Positions 15,562-22,814 of a DNA stretch of 64,000 bases are shown piece by piece. The notes under the pieces were generated by a model, which had not been told where the DNA came from, made no database searches, and saw nothing but the letters and a program-made list of their open reading frames with translations. The translations under genes and the position numbers were made by a program. Each line of letters starts with the position of its first letter. Within the stretch, counting starts at the first letter, position 1. Origin of the DNA: Nitrospirota bacterium (GTDB lineage: Bacteria; Nitrospirota; Leptospirillia; Leptospirillales; Leptospirillaceae); the NCBI GenBank assembly GCA_027314645.1, contig DAHVAL010000009.1, positions 1 through 64,000 on the forward strand. The letters run 5' to 3'.

Positions 15562-15591
15562 TTGACTTAGACCCCTTTTGTTAAGTAAGAT
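15562..15591 (+). promoter_or_regulatory. Candidate promoter of the ccsAB operon
   Basis: TTGACT (15562-15567), 18-base spacer, TAAGAT (15586-15591), about 70 bases before ccsA. It points away from the lexA promoter; the two are separated by about 90 bases. Confidence 0.5.
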
Positions 15592-15662
15592 ACTGCGGAA
15601 TTTTCCCCCATGAGACAGTTGCGAATTTCTTCGATACTCAAAATGCAAGGAGTCAAGAGAGA

Positions 15663-16913
15663 ATGAAGCTTTACGAGCACGAGGCGCTGGGGTCCATTTT
15701 CAAGAAATATAAAATTCCCGTCCCGCGTTATGTCTTTTCCGCAGAAATGAATGACGCGGTTCGGCAATTTGTCGAGAAGGAGCCCGGGGTCGTTATTAAG
15801 TCGATGGTGCTGGTCGGAAAGCGTGGAAAGGCCGGCGCTGTCAAGGTTGTCTCGGACAAGGCCCAGGTTGGCAAGATATTTGCCGATCTTGCGACGCGGG
15901 AGGTCTATGGCGAAAAGTCAATCGGCGCCTTGGTGGAAGAAAAGCTCGATATCGAAAAAGAGTTCTATCTGAGTGTGACCTATTCGACGAAAGATCGTGC
16001 TCCCGCAATCATTTTTAGCGAGCATGGCGGCATGGATGTGGAGGAGATCGATCCGAAGCTCATCCATACGTATGTCGTCTCCGATGTCCGTTCGGTCTAT
16101 CCCTACCAGATTCGCCAGTTTCTGGCCGGGATCGGCTTTTCGGACAAGGATCTGCTTCGTCCGCTCTCTGAAGTGATCGTGAATGTCTACAACGCTTTCT
16201 GGGGTTCCGAAAGCCGCCTTCTGGAAATCAATCCGCTTGTTGTGGCCCGTTCGGGGGAAAAGCGAAAGATCGTTGCTGCGGATGCCGTCGTGATTCTTGA
16301 CGATGATGCCTCGGTCAATCCCGCGGTCGTGTACGGAGCCAGAAGCGCCCAGGGGCGTCCATTGACCCAGCGCGAGCAGGACGCGATCTTGATCGACCAG
16401 GGAGATCACCGTGGAAAGGCAGGCTCTTATGTGGAGCTCGACGGCGATATCGCAATGATGACCTTCGGCGGCGGTGGCTCGACGGTTACGGCGGAGACGG
16501 CGATCGAGGCTGGTCTTCGGATCGCCAACCTCACGGATATCGGAGGGAATCCTCCCGCCGAGAAGATGTATCGGATCTCAAGAATCATCCTGTCGAAACC
16601 AGGCTTGAAAGGCGTTCTTGTGTGCGGCGGAACGGCCAGCAATACCCGGATCGATGTCACGCTTGGCGAAGGGTTGGCCAAGGCCATCGACGATATGATT
16701 GCGGAAGGTGTTCTGGCTAAAAATCTGGTCTGGGTGGTGCGCCGTTCTGGTCCCGAATATGTCAAGGGGCTGAAGATGCTTCATGAGTGTTTTGTCCGGA
16801 ACGGGATCCGAGGGGAAATTTTTGATTCACAGCTCCCCATCACGGAAGCCCCGATCCGGCTGAAGGAACTGCTGATCAAGCATATTGCCTACAAGCCCGA
16901 ACAGAGTGCGTAA
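15663..16913 (+). CDS. ccsA: Citryl-CoA synthetase, large (SucC-like) subunit
   Basis: A 416-aa ATP-grasp protein of the succinyl-CoA synthetase beta / ATP-citrate lyase group. It begins MKLYEHEALGSIFKKYKIPVP, has the LLEINPLVV metal/nucleotide segment, and a C-terminal CoA-ligase domain with GGGGSTVTAET and NLTDIGGNPP. It differs from sucC at 24444 in having a longer inter-domain region, and its partner at 16945 is SucD-like. With a separate citryl-CoA lyase at 20387, the set fits the two-step citrate cleavage known from Hydrogenobacter rather than a fused ATP-citrate lyase. It would use ATP, citrate and CoA to make citryl-CoA in the reductive TCA cycle. Start ATG 15663 follows AGGAGTCAAGAGAG. 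The size fits the roughly 46-kDa Hydrogenobacter subunit. Confidence 0.87.
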   Translation: MKLYEHEALGSIFKKYKIPVPRYVFSAEMNDAVRQFVEKEPGVVIKSMVLVGKRGKAGAVKVVSDKAQVGKIFADLATREVYGEKSIGALVEEKLDIEKEFYLSVTYSTKDRAPAIIFSEHGGMDVEEIDPKLIHTYVVSDVRSVYPYQIRQFLAGIGFSDKDLLRPLSEVIVNVYNAFWGSESRLLEINPLVVARSGEKRKIVAADAVVILDDDASVNPAVVYGARSAQGRPLTQREQDAILIDQGDHRGKAGSYVELDGDIAMMTFGGGGSTVTAETAIEAGLRIANLTDIGGNPPAEKMYRISRIILSKPGLKGVLVCGGTASNTRIDVTLGEGLAKAIDDMIAEGVLAKNLVWVVRRSGPEYVKGLKMLHECFVRNGIRGEIFDSQLPITEAPIRLKELLIKHIAYKPEQSA

Positions 16914-16944
16914 TTTTCTGACTTATAATTTAAGGGAGACTGTC

Positions 16945-17928
16945 TTGAAGGGAACCGTCTATTTAAACGACAAAACAGGCATCGTTGTCATCGGTGCCAC
17001 CGGCCGCGAGGCGTCCCAGGTCATCAAGGAATCGGAAGCGCTTTATCCGGGGATCGTAAAGGCTGGAATCACTCCAGGAAAAGGAGGGTCCACCGAATTA
17101 CCCGTTCCCGTTTTTGACACCTTGAAGGAAGCGATCAGTGATCCGAAGGTCGGACCGCTTTTAAATACCGCCTTGATCTATGTTCCTCCGGTGTCGGTTT
17201 TGGATGCGGTGATGGAATGTCTGGACAATGGAATTAAGGTCCTGTATATTATCACCGAACATGTGCCCATTCGGGATTCGGAGATCATTTTCCAGGAAAA
17301 AGTCCGACGCGGCGCAATCATCGTCGGGGGAACAAGTCTCGGCTGTTTCGTTCCCTCTGTCGGCCGGATTGGGGCGATCGGCGGGAAGGATCCTTCGATT
17401 GCTTTCCGGGACGGCGGGATCGTCGTCATCTCCAAGAGCGGTGGTCTGACTGTGACCACGGCCGAGATGTTCAAGCGTCGGGGATGGGGAACCTACATGG
17501 CCTTGGCGATCGGGGGTGACATCATCTCCAACACGACCTATGCCGATGTCCTGAAGGAGATCAAGGGAGATCCCCGGGTCAAAGGAGTGGTGATGCTTGG
17601 AGAGCCCGGCGGATCCTATGAGGAGCAGGTGGCGGACCTGATCCTTTCAGGCGGGTTTGACAAGCCTGTTGTAGCCTTTATTTCCGGCCGTTTTCAGGAA
17701 AGGATGCCGGAAGGTGTCGCTTTTGGACATGCCGGGGCGATCGTAGAACGCGGCATGGGAAAGGCGACGGACAAGATCGCCCGACTCGAGGCGGCGGGAA
17801 AAAAATGTCCCGTGAAGGTGGCCTTCTATTATCATGATCTCGTGAAGGCAATTGAGTCGCTCGGTGTGCCTCGTGACTTTGAGGACAGCACGACCGAGCA
17901 TGTGAAGCCCCTTTACTCCACGATCTAG
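16945..17928 (+). CDS. ccsB: Citryl-CoA synthetase, small (SucD-like) subunit
   Basis: A 327-aa CoA-ligase alpha-type subunit. An N-terminal Rossmann CoA-binding domain has VVIGATGREASQ and TPGKGGSTELPV; the C-terminal flavodoxin-like domain carries FGHAGAIVERG, whose histidine is phosphorylated in this family. It pairs with ccsA 31 bases upstream. The start is taken as TTG 16945, behind AAGGGAGACTGTC. A longer reading from 16885 would begin inside ccsA and lacks a ribosome site. The same leader-plus-TTG pattern occurs at sucC. It differs from sucD (25628) by a longer C-terminus ending in a region of charged residues. Confidence 0.87.
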   Translation: MKGTVYLNDKTGIVVIGATGREASQVIKESEALYPGIVKAGITPGKGGSTELPVPVFDTLKEAISDPKVGPLLNTALIYVPPVSVLDAVMECLDNGIKVLYIITEHVPIRDSEIIFQEKVRRGAIIVGGTSLGCFVPSVGRIGAIGGKDPSIAFRDGGIVVISKSGGLTVTTAEMFKRRGWGTYMALAIGGDIISNTTYADVLKEIKGDPRVKGVVMLGEPGGSYEEQVADLILSGGFDKPVVAFISGRFQERMPEGVAFGHAGAIVERGMGKATDKIARLEAAGKKCPVKVAFYYHDLVKAIESLGVPRDFEDSTTEHVKPLYSTI

Positions 17929-17959
17929 GGGCAAATCAACCGAAGGGGGGTGAAGGAAG

Positions 17960-18127
17960 ATGGCAGAAGAACGGACTGCAGGATTGGCAAAAGGCCCTGC
18001 AATTATTGGGGGAGTGATCATCCTGTTCGGAACTCTTATGTTCCTCATTTTTCTTGGAAAGGGTGCGGAAACCGCTAACCACATGACTGGGTGGATGCCC
18101 GGGTCGGCAACCCACCTCTGGCCATAA
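17960..18127 (+). CDS. 55-aa single-pass membrane protein in the reductive TCA operon
   Basis: A short open frame behind GGTGAAGGAAG, starting ATG 17960 and ending TAA 18127. The product begins MAEERTAGLAKGPAIIGG, has one strongly hydrophobic segment (about residues 14-33), then a short tail with GKGAETANHMTG and a C-terminal THLWP. The positive/negative layout gives no firm orientation. It sits 31 bases after ccsB and just before a strong terminator, so it is probably the last gene of the ccsAB transcript. Small size means coding status rests on the ribosome site, membrane-like composition and operon position. No known family is recognised; it may tether or regulate citryl-CoA synthetase, which is speculation. 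Confidence 0.6.
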   Translation: MAEERTAGLAKGPAIIGGVIILFGTLMFLIFLGKGAETANHMTGWMPGSATHLWP

Positions 18128-18166
18128 AGCACTTTTTCTTATTATCTTATCGGAATACCTAAAATT

Positions 18167-18214
18167 GCCCCTGCTTTCCTTTTTGCATTCAAGGAAAAGT
18201 AGGGGCTTTTTTTT
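18167..18214 (+). terminator. Rho-independent terminator after ccsA-ccsB-55-aa gene
   Basis: A long stem beginning GCCCCTGCTTTCCTT and closing AAGGAAAAGTAGGGGC, with one bulge and a short loop, followed by eight T residues. Very clear. Confidence 0.92.
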
Positions 18215-18238
18215 GTAAGGAAATCCGGATAAAATATT

Positions 18239-18267
18239 TTGACTACGAATGCGGCCCTTGCTATGCA
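18239..18267 (+). promoter_or_regulatory. Candidate promoter of the aconitase gene
   Basis: TTGACT (18239-18244), 17-base spacer, TATGCA (18262-18267), about 98 bases before the ATG. It follows the terminator directly, as expected for a separate transcript. Confidence 0.5.
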
Positions 18268-18292
18268 AAGGACCGATCCGAATGCCGGGGCG

Positions 18293-18309
18293 CTCTCATC
18301 GGATGAGAG
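18293..18309. repeat. Inverted repeat in the aconitase leader
   Basis: CTCTCATC, one base, GATGAGAG: a perfect 8-base repeat in the predicted 5' leader, about 20 bases after the probable transcription start. The one-base centre cannot form a good RNA loop without losing pairs, so a protein site is more likely. Confidence 0.45.
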
Positions 18310-18364
18310 GTGGATTTAGGTGTTCCCAGGCAATGTTGACATATCCCCCTAAGGAGATTAAGCA

Positions 18365-20290
18365 ATGGCGCTTAACCTGACGCAGAAAATCATCAAAAAT
18401 CATCTTGCTTCTGGAGAAATGGTTCCCGGGAAACAAGTGGCGATCAAAATTGATCAGACCCTGACCCAGGATGCAACCGGAACAATGTCCTACCTTCAGT
18501 TCGAAGCCCTTGGTCTTGACCGCGTTCAGACCGAGCTCTCTGTTTCCTATGTCGACCACAACATGCTTCAGACCGGCTTTGAAAATGCTGACGATCACCG
18601 CTACCTTCAAACGGTGGCCGCTCGATATGGAATTGTTTTCTCCCGCCCCGGGAACGGCATTTGCCATCAGGTCCATCTGGAACGCTTTGGAAGACCGGGC
18701 AAGACCCTTCTTGGGTCCGACAGCCATACCCCGACCAATGGGGGCCTTGCCATGCTGGCGATCGGCGCCGGAGGCCTCGATGTGTCCTTGGCCATGGGGG
18801 GCGAGCCTTTCTATACCACGATGCCGAAGATCGTTCTTGTCAAACTGACCGGAAAACTTCAACCCTTCGTCTCCGCCAAAGATGTCATTCTTGAACTTCT
18901 TCGCCGGCTCACAGTGAAGGGAGGCGTGGGACGGATCTTTGAGTACGGGGGAGAGGGCGTCAAGGGATTGTCTGTGCCCGAACGCTCCACGATCACGAAC
19001 ATGGGAGCCGAACTCGGCGCAACAACCTCCCTCTTTCCTTCTGATGATCAGACCCGCAAATACTTGAAAGCTCAGGGTCGGGAAAAGGATTATGTTCCGA
19101 TGGAGGCCGATCCTGGGGCCACCTACGATGAAACGGTCGAAATCGACCTGAACACGCTCGAGCCACTGATCGCCCAGCCCCATTCGCCGGACAATGTGGT
19201 CAAGGTCCGTGAAATTCAGGGCATTCCGGTAAGCCAGGTTGCGATCGGATCCTGCACCAATTCCTCTTACAAGGATCTCTTGTCGATTGCGGGAATCATG
19301 AAGGGCAAAACGGTGCACCCTTCCGTGAGCTTGGGATTTTCCCCCGGGTCCCGCCAGACATTGGAAATGATCTCCCAGAACGGAGTCCTTGGCGATTTGA
19401 TCGCCGCTGGAGCCCGCTTGCTTGAATCCGCCTGCGGACCTTGCATCGGGATGGGATTTGCTCCCCCATCGGGCGGGGTTTCGGTCCGGACCTTCAACCG
19501 AAATTTTGAAGGCCGTTCCGGCACCAAAGATGCGAAGGTGTACCTTGCCAGCCCCGAAGTTGCTGCGGCCTGTGCCATTACGGGGGTCATCACCGATCCC
19601 CGGGACCTAAAGGTCAAGGCGGAAAACGTGGAACTCCCCGAGAAATATGTCCTAGATGACAGAATGGTCATTTTCCCACCGGCGGATGGTCACAGCATCG
19701 AGGTCCTTCGCGGGCCCAACATCAAACCTCTTCCCACCCGTGACCGCATCTCCGAGACCGTTAGCGGAACAGTATTGCTGAAGGTCGGAGACAATATCAC
19801 CACCGACCATATCATGCCGGCGGGGGCCAAGGTTCTTCCTCTCCGCTCCAATGTGCCCGCAATCTCCCAATACGTGTTCGAATCGGTGGATCCCACCTTT
19901 CCGAAGCGCGCGAAGGAGGCGGGTGGCGGCTTCATCGTCGGTGGAGCCAACTATGGACAGGGTTCCAGCCGTGAACACGCCGCGCTCGCTCCGATGTATC
20001 TGGGAGTCCGAGCTGTCATTGTCAAAGGCTTTGCGCGGATTCACTTGGCGAACCTCATCAATTTCGGGATTCTGCCGCTGACCTTTGCCAACGAGTCCGA
20101 TTACGACAAGATTGATCGTGATGACAAGCTTGAATTCAGCACCAAGGGACTTGAAACGGGACATCTTGTTTTAAGGAACCTGACCAAAAAGATCGACATT
20201 CCTGTCACGCACTCCCTTTCTGCCCGGGACCTTGAGATCGTTCGGGCGGGGGGAACGTTGGCGTATGTCAAGGAACAAGCCAAGAAATAG
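18365..20290 (+). CDS. acnA: Aconitate hydratase (641-aa Aquifex-type)
   Basis: An aconitase of the short, single-chain group seen in Aquificales and other reductive-TCA bacteria. Cluster and substrate motifs include GSDSHTPTNGGL, the first cluster cysteine in IGSCTNSS, and CGPC in ESACGPCIGMG, giving the three Fe-S ligands. The C-terminal swivel domain has GGANYGQGSSREHAAL. It interconverts citrate and isocitrate, linking isocitrate made by reductive carboxylation to citrate cleavage by the neighbouring ccs and ccl genes. The start ATG 18365 lies behind TAAGGAGATTAAGC. A terminator follows the stop, so it appears monocistronic. The symbol is by homology class only. Confidence 0.93.
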   Translation: MALNLTQKIIKNHLASGEMVPGKQVAIKIDQTLTQDATGTMSYLQFEALGLDRVQTELSVSYVDHNMLQTGFENADDHRYLQTVAARYGIVFSRPGNGICHQVHLERFGRPGKTLLGSDSHTPTNGGLAMLAIGAGGLDVSLAMGGEPFYTTMPKIVLVKLTGKLQPFVSAKDVILELLRRLTVKGGVGRIFEYGGEGVKGLSVPERSTITNMGAELGATTSLFPSDDQTRKYLKAQGREKDYVPMEADPGATYDETVEIDLNTLEPLIAQPHSPDNVVKVREIQGIPVSQVAIGSCTNSSYKDLLSIAGIMKGKTVHPSVSLGFSPGSRQTLEMISQNGVLGDLIAAGARLLESACGPCIGMGFAPPSGGVSVRTFNRNFEGRSGTKDAKVYLASPEVAAACAITGVITDPRDLKVKAENVELPEKYVLDDRMVIFPPADGHSIEVLRGPNIKPLPTRDRISETVSGTVLLKVGDNITTDHIMPAGAKVLPLRSNVPAISQYVFESVDPTFPKRAKEAGGGFIVGGANYGQGSSREHAALAPMYLGVRAVIVKGFARIHLANLINFGILPLTFANESDYDKIDRDDKLEFSTKGLETGHLVLRNLTKKIDIPVTHSLSARDLEIVRAGGTLAYVKEQAKK

Positions 20291-20312
20291 CCTTCGCAAT
20301 CCATCAGGGCGC

Positions 20313-20343
20313 AAAAGGGCCGGATTGTTCCGGCCCTTTTTTT
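20313..20343 (+). terminator. Rho-independent terminator after aconitase
   Basis: AAAAGGGCCGG, six-base loop, CCGGCCCTTTT, then TTT. Perfect 11-base stem with a T-run. Confidence 0.93.
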
Positions 20344-20386
20344 GATTAAAAACGAATTTCCCTTTGTGAACTCAGAAAGGATCCGT

Positions 20387-21181
20387 ATGAGCAAGGACAG
20401 TGAGGAAAAGGACATCAAATGGCGCACGCGTGTGGGAGGGCAGATCCAAGGGAAACCGGTCGTCAGAGGGTACCCCCTCGATGATTTGGTGGGCCGGGTG
20501 TCCTTTGCCGAAGCGATCTATTTGATTCTGAAAGGGGAGCTTCCGACCGAGCGGGAAAAGAAAATGATGGAGGCGATGCTTGTCGCCTGTATCGATAACG
20601 GGATCGGACCTCCCTCCGTTGTCGCTGCCCGGACGGTATTTTCCGGGGGAAATTCCTTGAATGCGGCAGTCGCCGGCGGAGTGTTGACGCTGGGGGATTC
20701 TCACGGCGGGGCCATTGAGCAATGTGCCCGGATCTACCAGGAGAACTTCCCATCTGAGGTGACGGATGTCAAGGCCCATGCCCAGGCCGTTGTCGAGGAG
20801 TTCGACAAGAAAAAGAAGCGTCTCCCGGGATATGGCCACAAACTTTACAAGCGCGATCCAAGAACAATGCGCTTGCTCGAATTGGCCAAGGAATATGGAT
20901 ATATGGGACGTTTCGTCGAATTTGCCGTCGCGGTTCAGGACGTCCTTGAAGCCAAGAGTGGAAAGAACCTTCCTTTAAACGTCGACGGAATGATCGCCGC
21001 GATTATTTCCGAGATGGGACTTTCCTGGAAAACCGGAAAGGGAATCTTCATCATCGGACGCATCCCAGGGCTTGTGGCCCATGTCGTCGAAGAGTGGGAA
21101 CGCGAAAAGCCATTCCGACGCCTCGAAGAAGGGACCTATGTGTATGATGGAACTCCGGTGAGGCCTGTGCCATCCAAATGA
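20387..21181 (+). CDS. ccl: Citryl-CoA lyase
   Basis: A 264-aa citrate-synthase-like protein, much shorter than citrate synthase (about 370-430 aa) and matching citryl-CoA lyase. Catalytic positions of the citrate synthase fold are present as LGDSHGGAIEQ (His), LPGYGHKLYKRDPR (His) and LNVDGMIAA (Asp). It would split citryl-CoA into acetyl-CoA and oxaloacetate after citryl-CoA synthetase. The start ATG 20387 follows AGAAAGGATCCGT. A nucleotide-level terminator precedes the gene and a weaker hairpin follows it. It is separated from ccsAB by the aconitase gene. A 2-methylcitrate or citrate synthase role is less likely given the length and ccs neighbours. Confidence 0.88.
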   Translation: MSKDSEEKDIKWRTRVGGQIQGKPVVRGYPLDDLVGRVSFAEAIYLILKGELPTEREKKMMEAMLVACIDNGIGPPSVVAARTVFSGGNSLNAAVAGGVLTLGDSHGGAIEQCARIYQENFPSEVTDVKAHAQAVVEEFDKKKKRLPGYGHKLYKRDPRTMRLLELAKEYGYMGRFVEFAVAVQDVLEAKSGKNLPLNVDGMIAAIISEMGLSWKTGKGIFIIGRIPGLVAHVVEEWEREKPFRRLEEGTYVYDGTPVRPVPSK

Positions 21182-21204
21182 TTGAGATGACCGGCGTCAG
21201 GAGG

Positions 21205-21229
21205 GAGGGGAGAGTCTCGACTCTCCCTC
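21205..21229 (+). terminator. Probable hairpin terminator after citryl-CoA lyase
   Basis: GAGGGGAGAGT, four-base loop, ACTCTCCCTC with one bulged G. Followed by TTAACC and then TTT, so the U-tract is poor. Confidence 0.45.
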
Positions 21230-21362
21230 TTAACCTGTTTGGAATAAGACCATGGATACACTTTCCTGGTTCCTTCGAGCCACCCGATGCTCGGCCATCA
21301 GAAACCATACGCGTCCGACAATCTGAATGCCTTCGGACAGATTTCAAAAAGGATTTTGGGGC

Positions 21363-21908
21363 ATGCCTGAAGAAGTGACCGAAAAATCCTCCACTCCCCC
21401 CTTCGAGGAGATCGAACAGCGATTCCCGAACTGGTACCTCGGAGGGGTGAAACTGGTCCTCCTGGCACTTTTGCTGATCATGTTTCTTTCCATGGTCTGG
21501 GGGGTATGGGAGACTATCGCGCAAGCCTTTCTTCACGCAAGAAAGGGACTTTTGTCCATGCTGAAGTCTCTGATCGTCAACATCCTTCTTCTTTTAGCGC
21601 TTCTCGAGGTGTCGCGGACGATCCTGACCTATTTTACCCTCGGCCGCGTCAAGGTGACCTACATCGTCGATTCCGTGTTGGCGGTTCTTCTGTCCGAAAC
21701 CCTGGTGACTTGGTTTTCCAATGAACCGCTTTCCCGGTATGTCGAGCTTGTGTTGGTGCTTATCGCCTTGACGGTTCTACGCGTCTATGCCATTCAATAT
21801 CATCCCGCCCCGATCGGGCTCAAAGAGAAAAAGCCCTTTCTCGATCCCACCTTTCCTGCCGTATGGAGACGGAGAGAAAAAAAGTCTGACAGTTCCCCCC
21901 CGACCTGA
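21363..21908 (+). CDS. PsiE-like four-helix membrane protein
   Basis: A 181-aa protein with four membrane segments (about residues 28-50, 68-85, 95-115 and 128-146) and charged ends. The block LEVSRTILTYFTLGRVKVTYIVD resembles phosphate-starvation-inducible PsiE-family proteins, whose biochemical role is unclear. ATG 21363 is chosen for the charged start MPEEVTEKSS and the nearby GGGG. It sits between ccl and frdB. Because no membrane anchor for the fumarate reductase genes is visible downstream, a role as an anchor was considered, but it has no obvious heme or quinone-site histidines and a 218-base gap separates them. Confidence 0.6.
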   Translation: MPEEVTEKSSTPPFEEIEQRFPNWYLGGVKLVLLALLLIMFLSMVWGVWETIAQAFLHARKGLLSMLKSLIVNILLLLALLEVSRTILTYFTLGRVKVTYIVDSVLAVLLSETLVTWFSNEPLSRYVELVLVLIALTVLRVYAIQYHPAPIGLKEKKPFLDPTFPAVWRRREKKSDSSPPT

Positions 21909-21968
21909 TGCACAGGGTGATCAGGAGGGCAGGGAAATTCCGTTTTCTCCGAGCGGCTTCCGAAAAGT

Positions 21969-22002
21969 CCAATTGAATTGGAACCGGGCACTTTGATAGA
22001 CT
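21969..22002 (+). promoter_or_regulatory. Candidate frdB operon promoter with embedded palindrome
   Basis: TTGAAT (21973-21978), 18-base spacer, TAGACT (21997-22002). The -35 lies inside the perfect repeat CCAATT-G-AATTGG (21969-21981), so a regulator binding it would compete with polymerase. Leader of about 120 bases. Confidence 0.4.
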
Positions 22003-22126
22003 TTAGTTCCCGAGAAAGCAAATTCATTTAGGATTTCTTCGGTTTTGACGTGCCTTCTTGAGGACAAGGGAAGAGGGTCGACAATTCCGTCGACGAATGT
22101 GGTCCAATAGCCGCAGGAGCAAGAAT

Positions 22127-22813
22127 ATGGATAATGCCTTGAAAGAAAGCCAAACCATGGTCCATGTCACCATTAATGGCCGTGACTATAAGGTGCCTGC
22201 GGGATCAACGATGGTCCAGGCGATGTGGTATACCGGCCATGAGGTTATTCACGGAATCGGCTGCCTCGGAGGAGTCTGCGGGGCGTGTGCCTCTGTATAC
22301 CGGATGAAGGGGGATTTCCGGCTGAGAAATGCCCTGGCGTGTCAAACGCTCGTTCAGGATGGAATGAGCTTTTCCATGCTCGATTCCTATCCCATCCAAC
22401 GGGCCCATTACGATGTGGCCGCCCTTTCGGACCCAAAAGAGGAGCTGTTCACCTTCTATCCCGAATCTGCGACCTGCCGTAACTGCAATGCCTGTACCGA
22501 GGTCTGCCCCCAAGGAATTGATGTGAGGGATGCCGTGTGGCGGGCAAATTTCGGGGACTTCAAGGCTGTCGCGGACCTGACGATGAGCTGCGTGATGTGC
22601 GGCCTTTGCGTGTCCCGCTGCATCGCGGAGATGGCCCCCCATGAAATCGCCCTGTATGCGCGAAGGGCTTATGGAGCCAAGGAGCTTCCTTACCCCGAAA
22701 ACCTCAAGATACGGCTTGATGAGATTGTCGCCGGAACATTTTCGAAGGAGATGGACCGTCTTCTCGGGCTGTCCACGGGCGAACTCAAGAAAGAATGCGA
22801 GGTCAAGTCTTAG
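22127..22813 (+). CDS. frdB: Fumarate reductase iron-sulfur subunit
   Basis: A 228-aa protein with an N-terminal plant-type [2Fe-2S] domain (GCLGGVCGAC and a later LACQ cysteine) and two clusters of C-x2-C-x2-C-x3-C type (CRNCNACTEVCPQG and CVMCGLCVSRC). Both later motifs look like [4Fe-4S] sites; classical SdhB/FrdB has one [3Fe-4S] motif instead. It would pass electrons to the flavoprotein frdA one base downstream, for fumarate reduction in the reductive TCA cycle. ATG 22127 follows GCAGGAGCAAGAAT. No FrdC/FrdD-like membrane anchor follows, so the complex may be soluble or use an unusual donor. Confidence 0.83.
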   Translation: MDNALKESQTMVHVTINGRDYKVPAGSTMVQAMWYTGHEVIHGIGCLGGVCGACASVYRMKGDFRLRNALACQTLVQDGMSFSMLDSYPIQRAHYDVAALSDPKEELFTFYPESATCRNCNACTEVCPQGIDVRDAVWRANFGDFKAVADLTMSCVMCGLCVSRCIAEMAPHEIALYARRAYGAKELPYPENLKIRLDEIVAGTFSKEMDRLLGLSTGELKKECEVKS

Positions 22814-22814
22814 A

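Noticed and set aside
15663-17928. ATP-citrate lyase
   Set aside because: The SucC-like and SucD-like subunits lack a fused citrate-synthase-like domain, and a separate short citryl-CoA lyase gene is present.
21363-21908. Membrane anchor subunit of fumarate reductase
   Set aside because: The product looks like PsiE, lacks anchor-type heme histidines, and a promoter-containing gap separates it from frdB.
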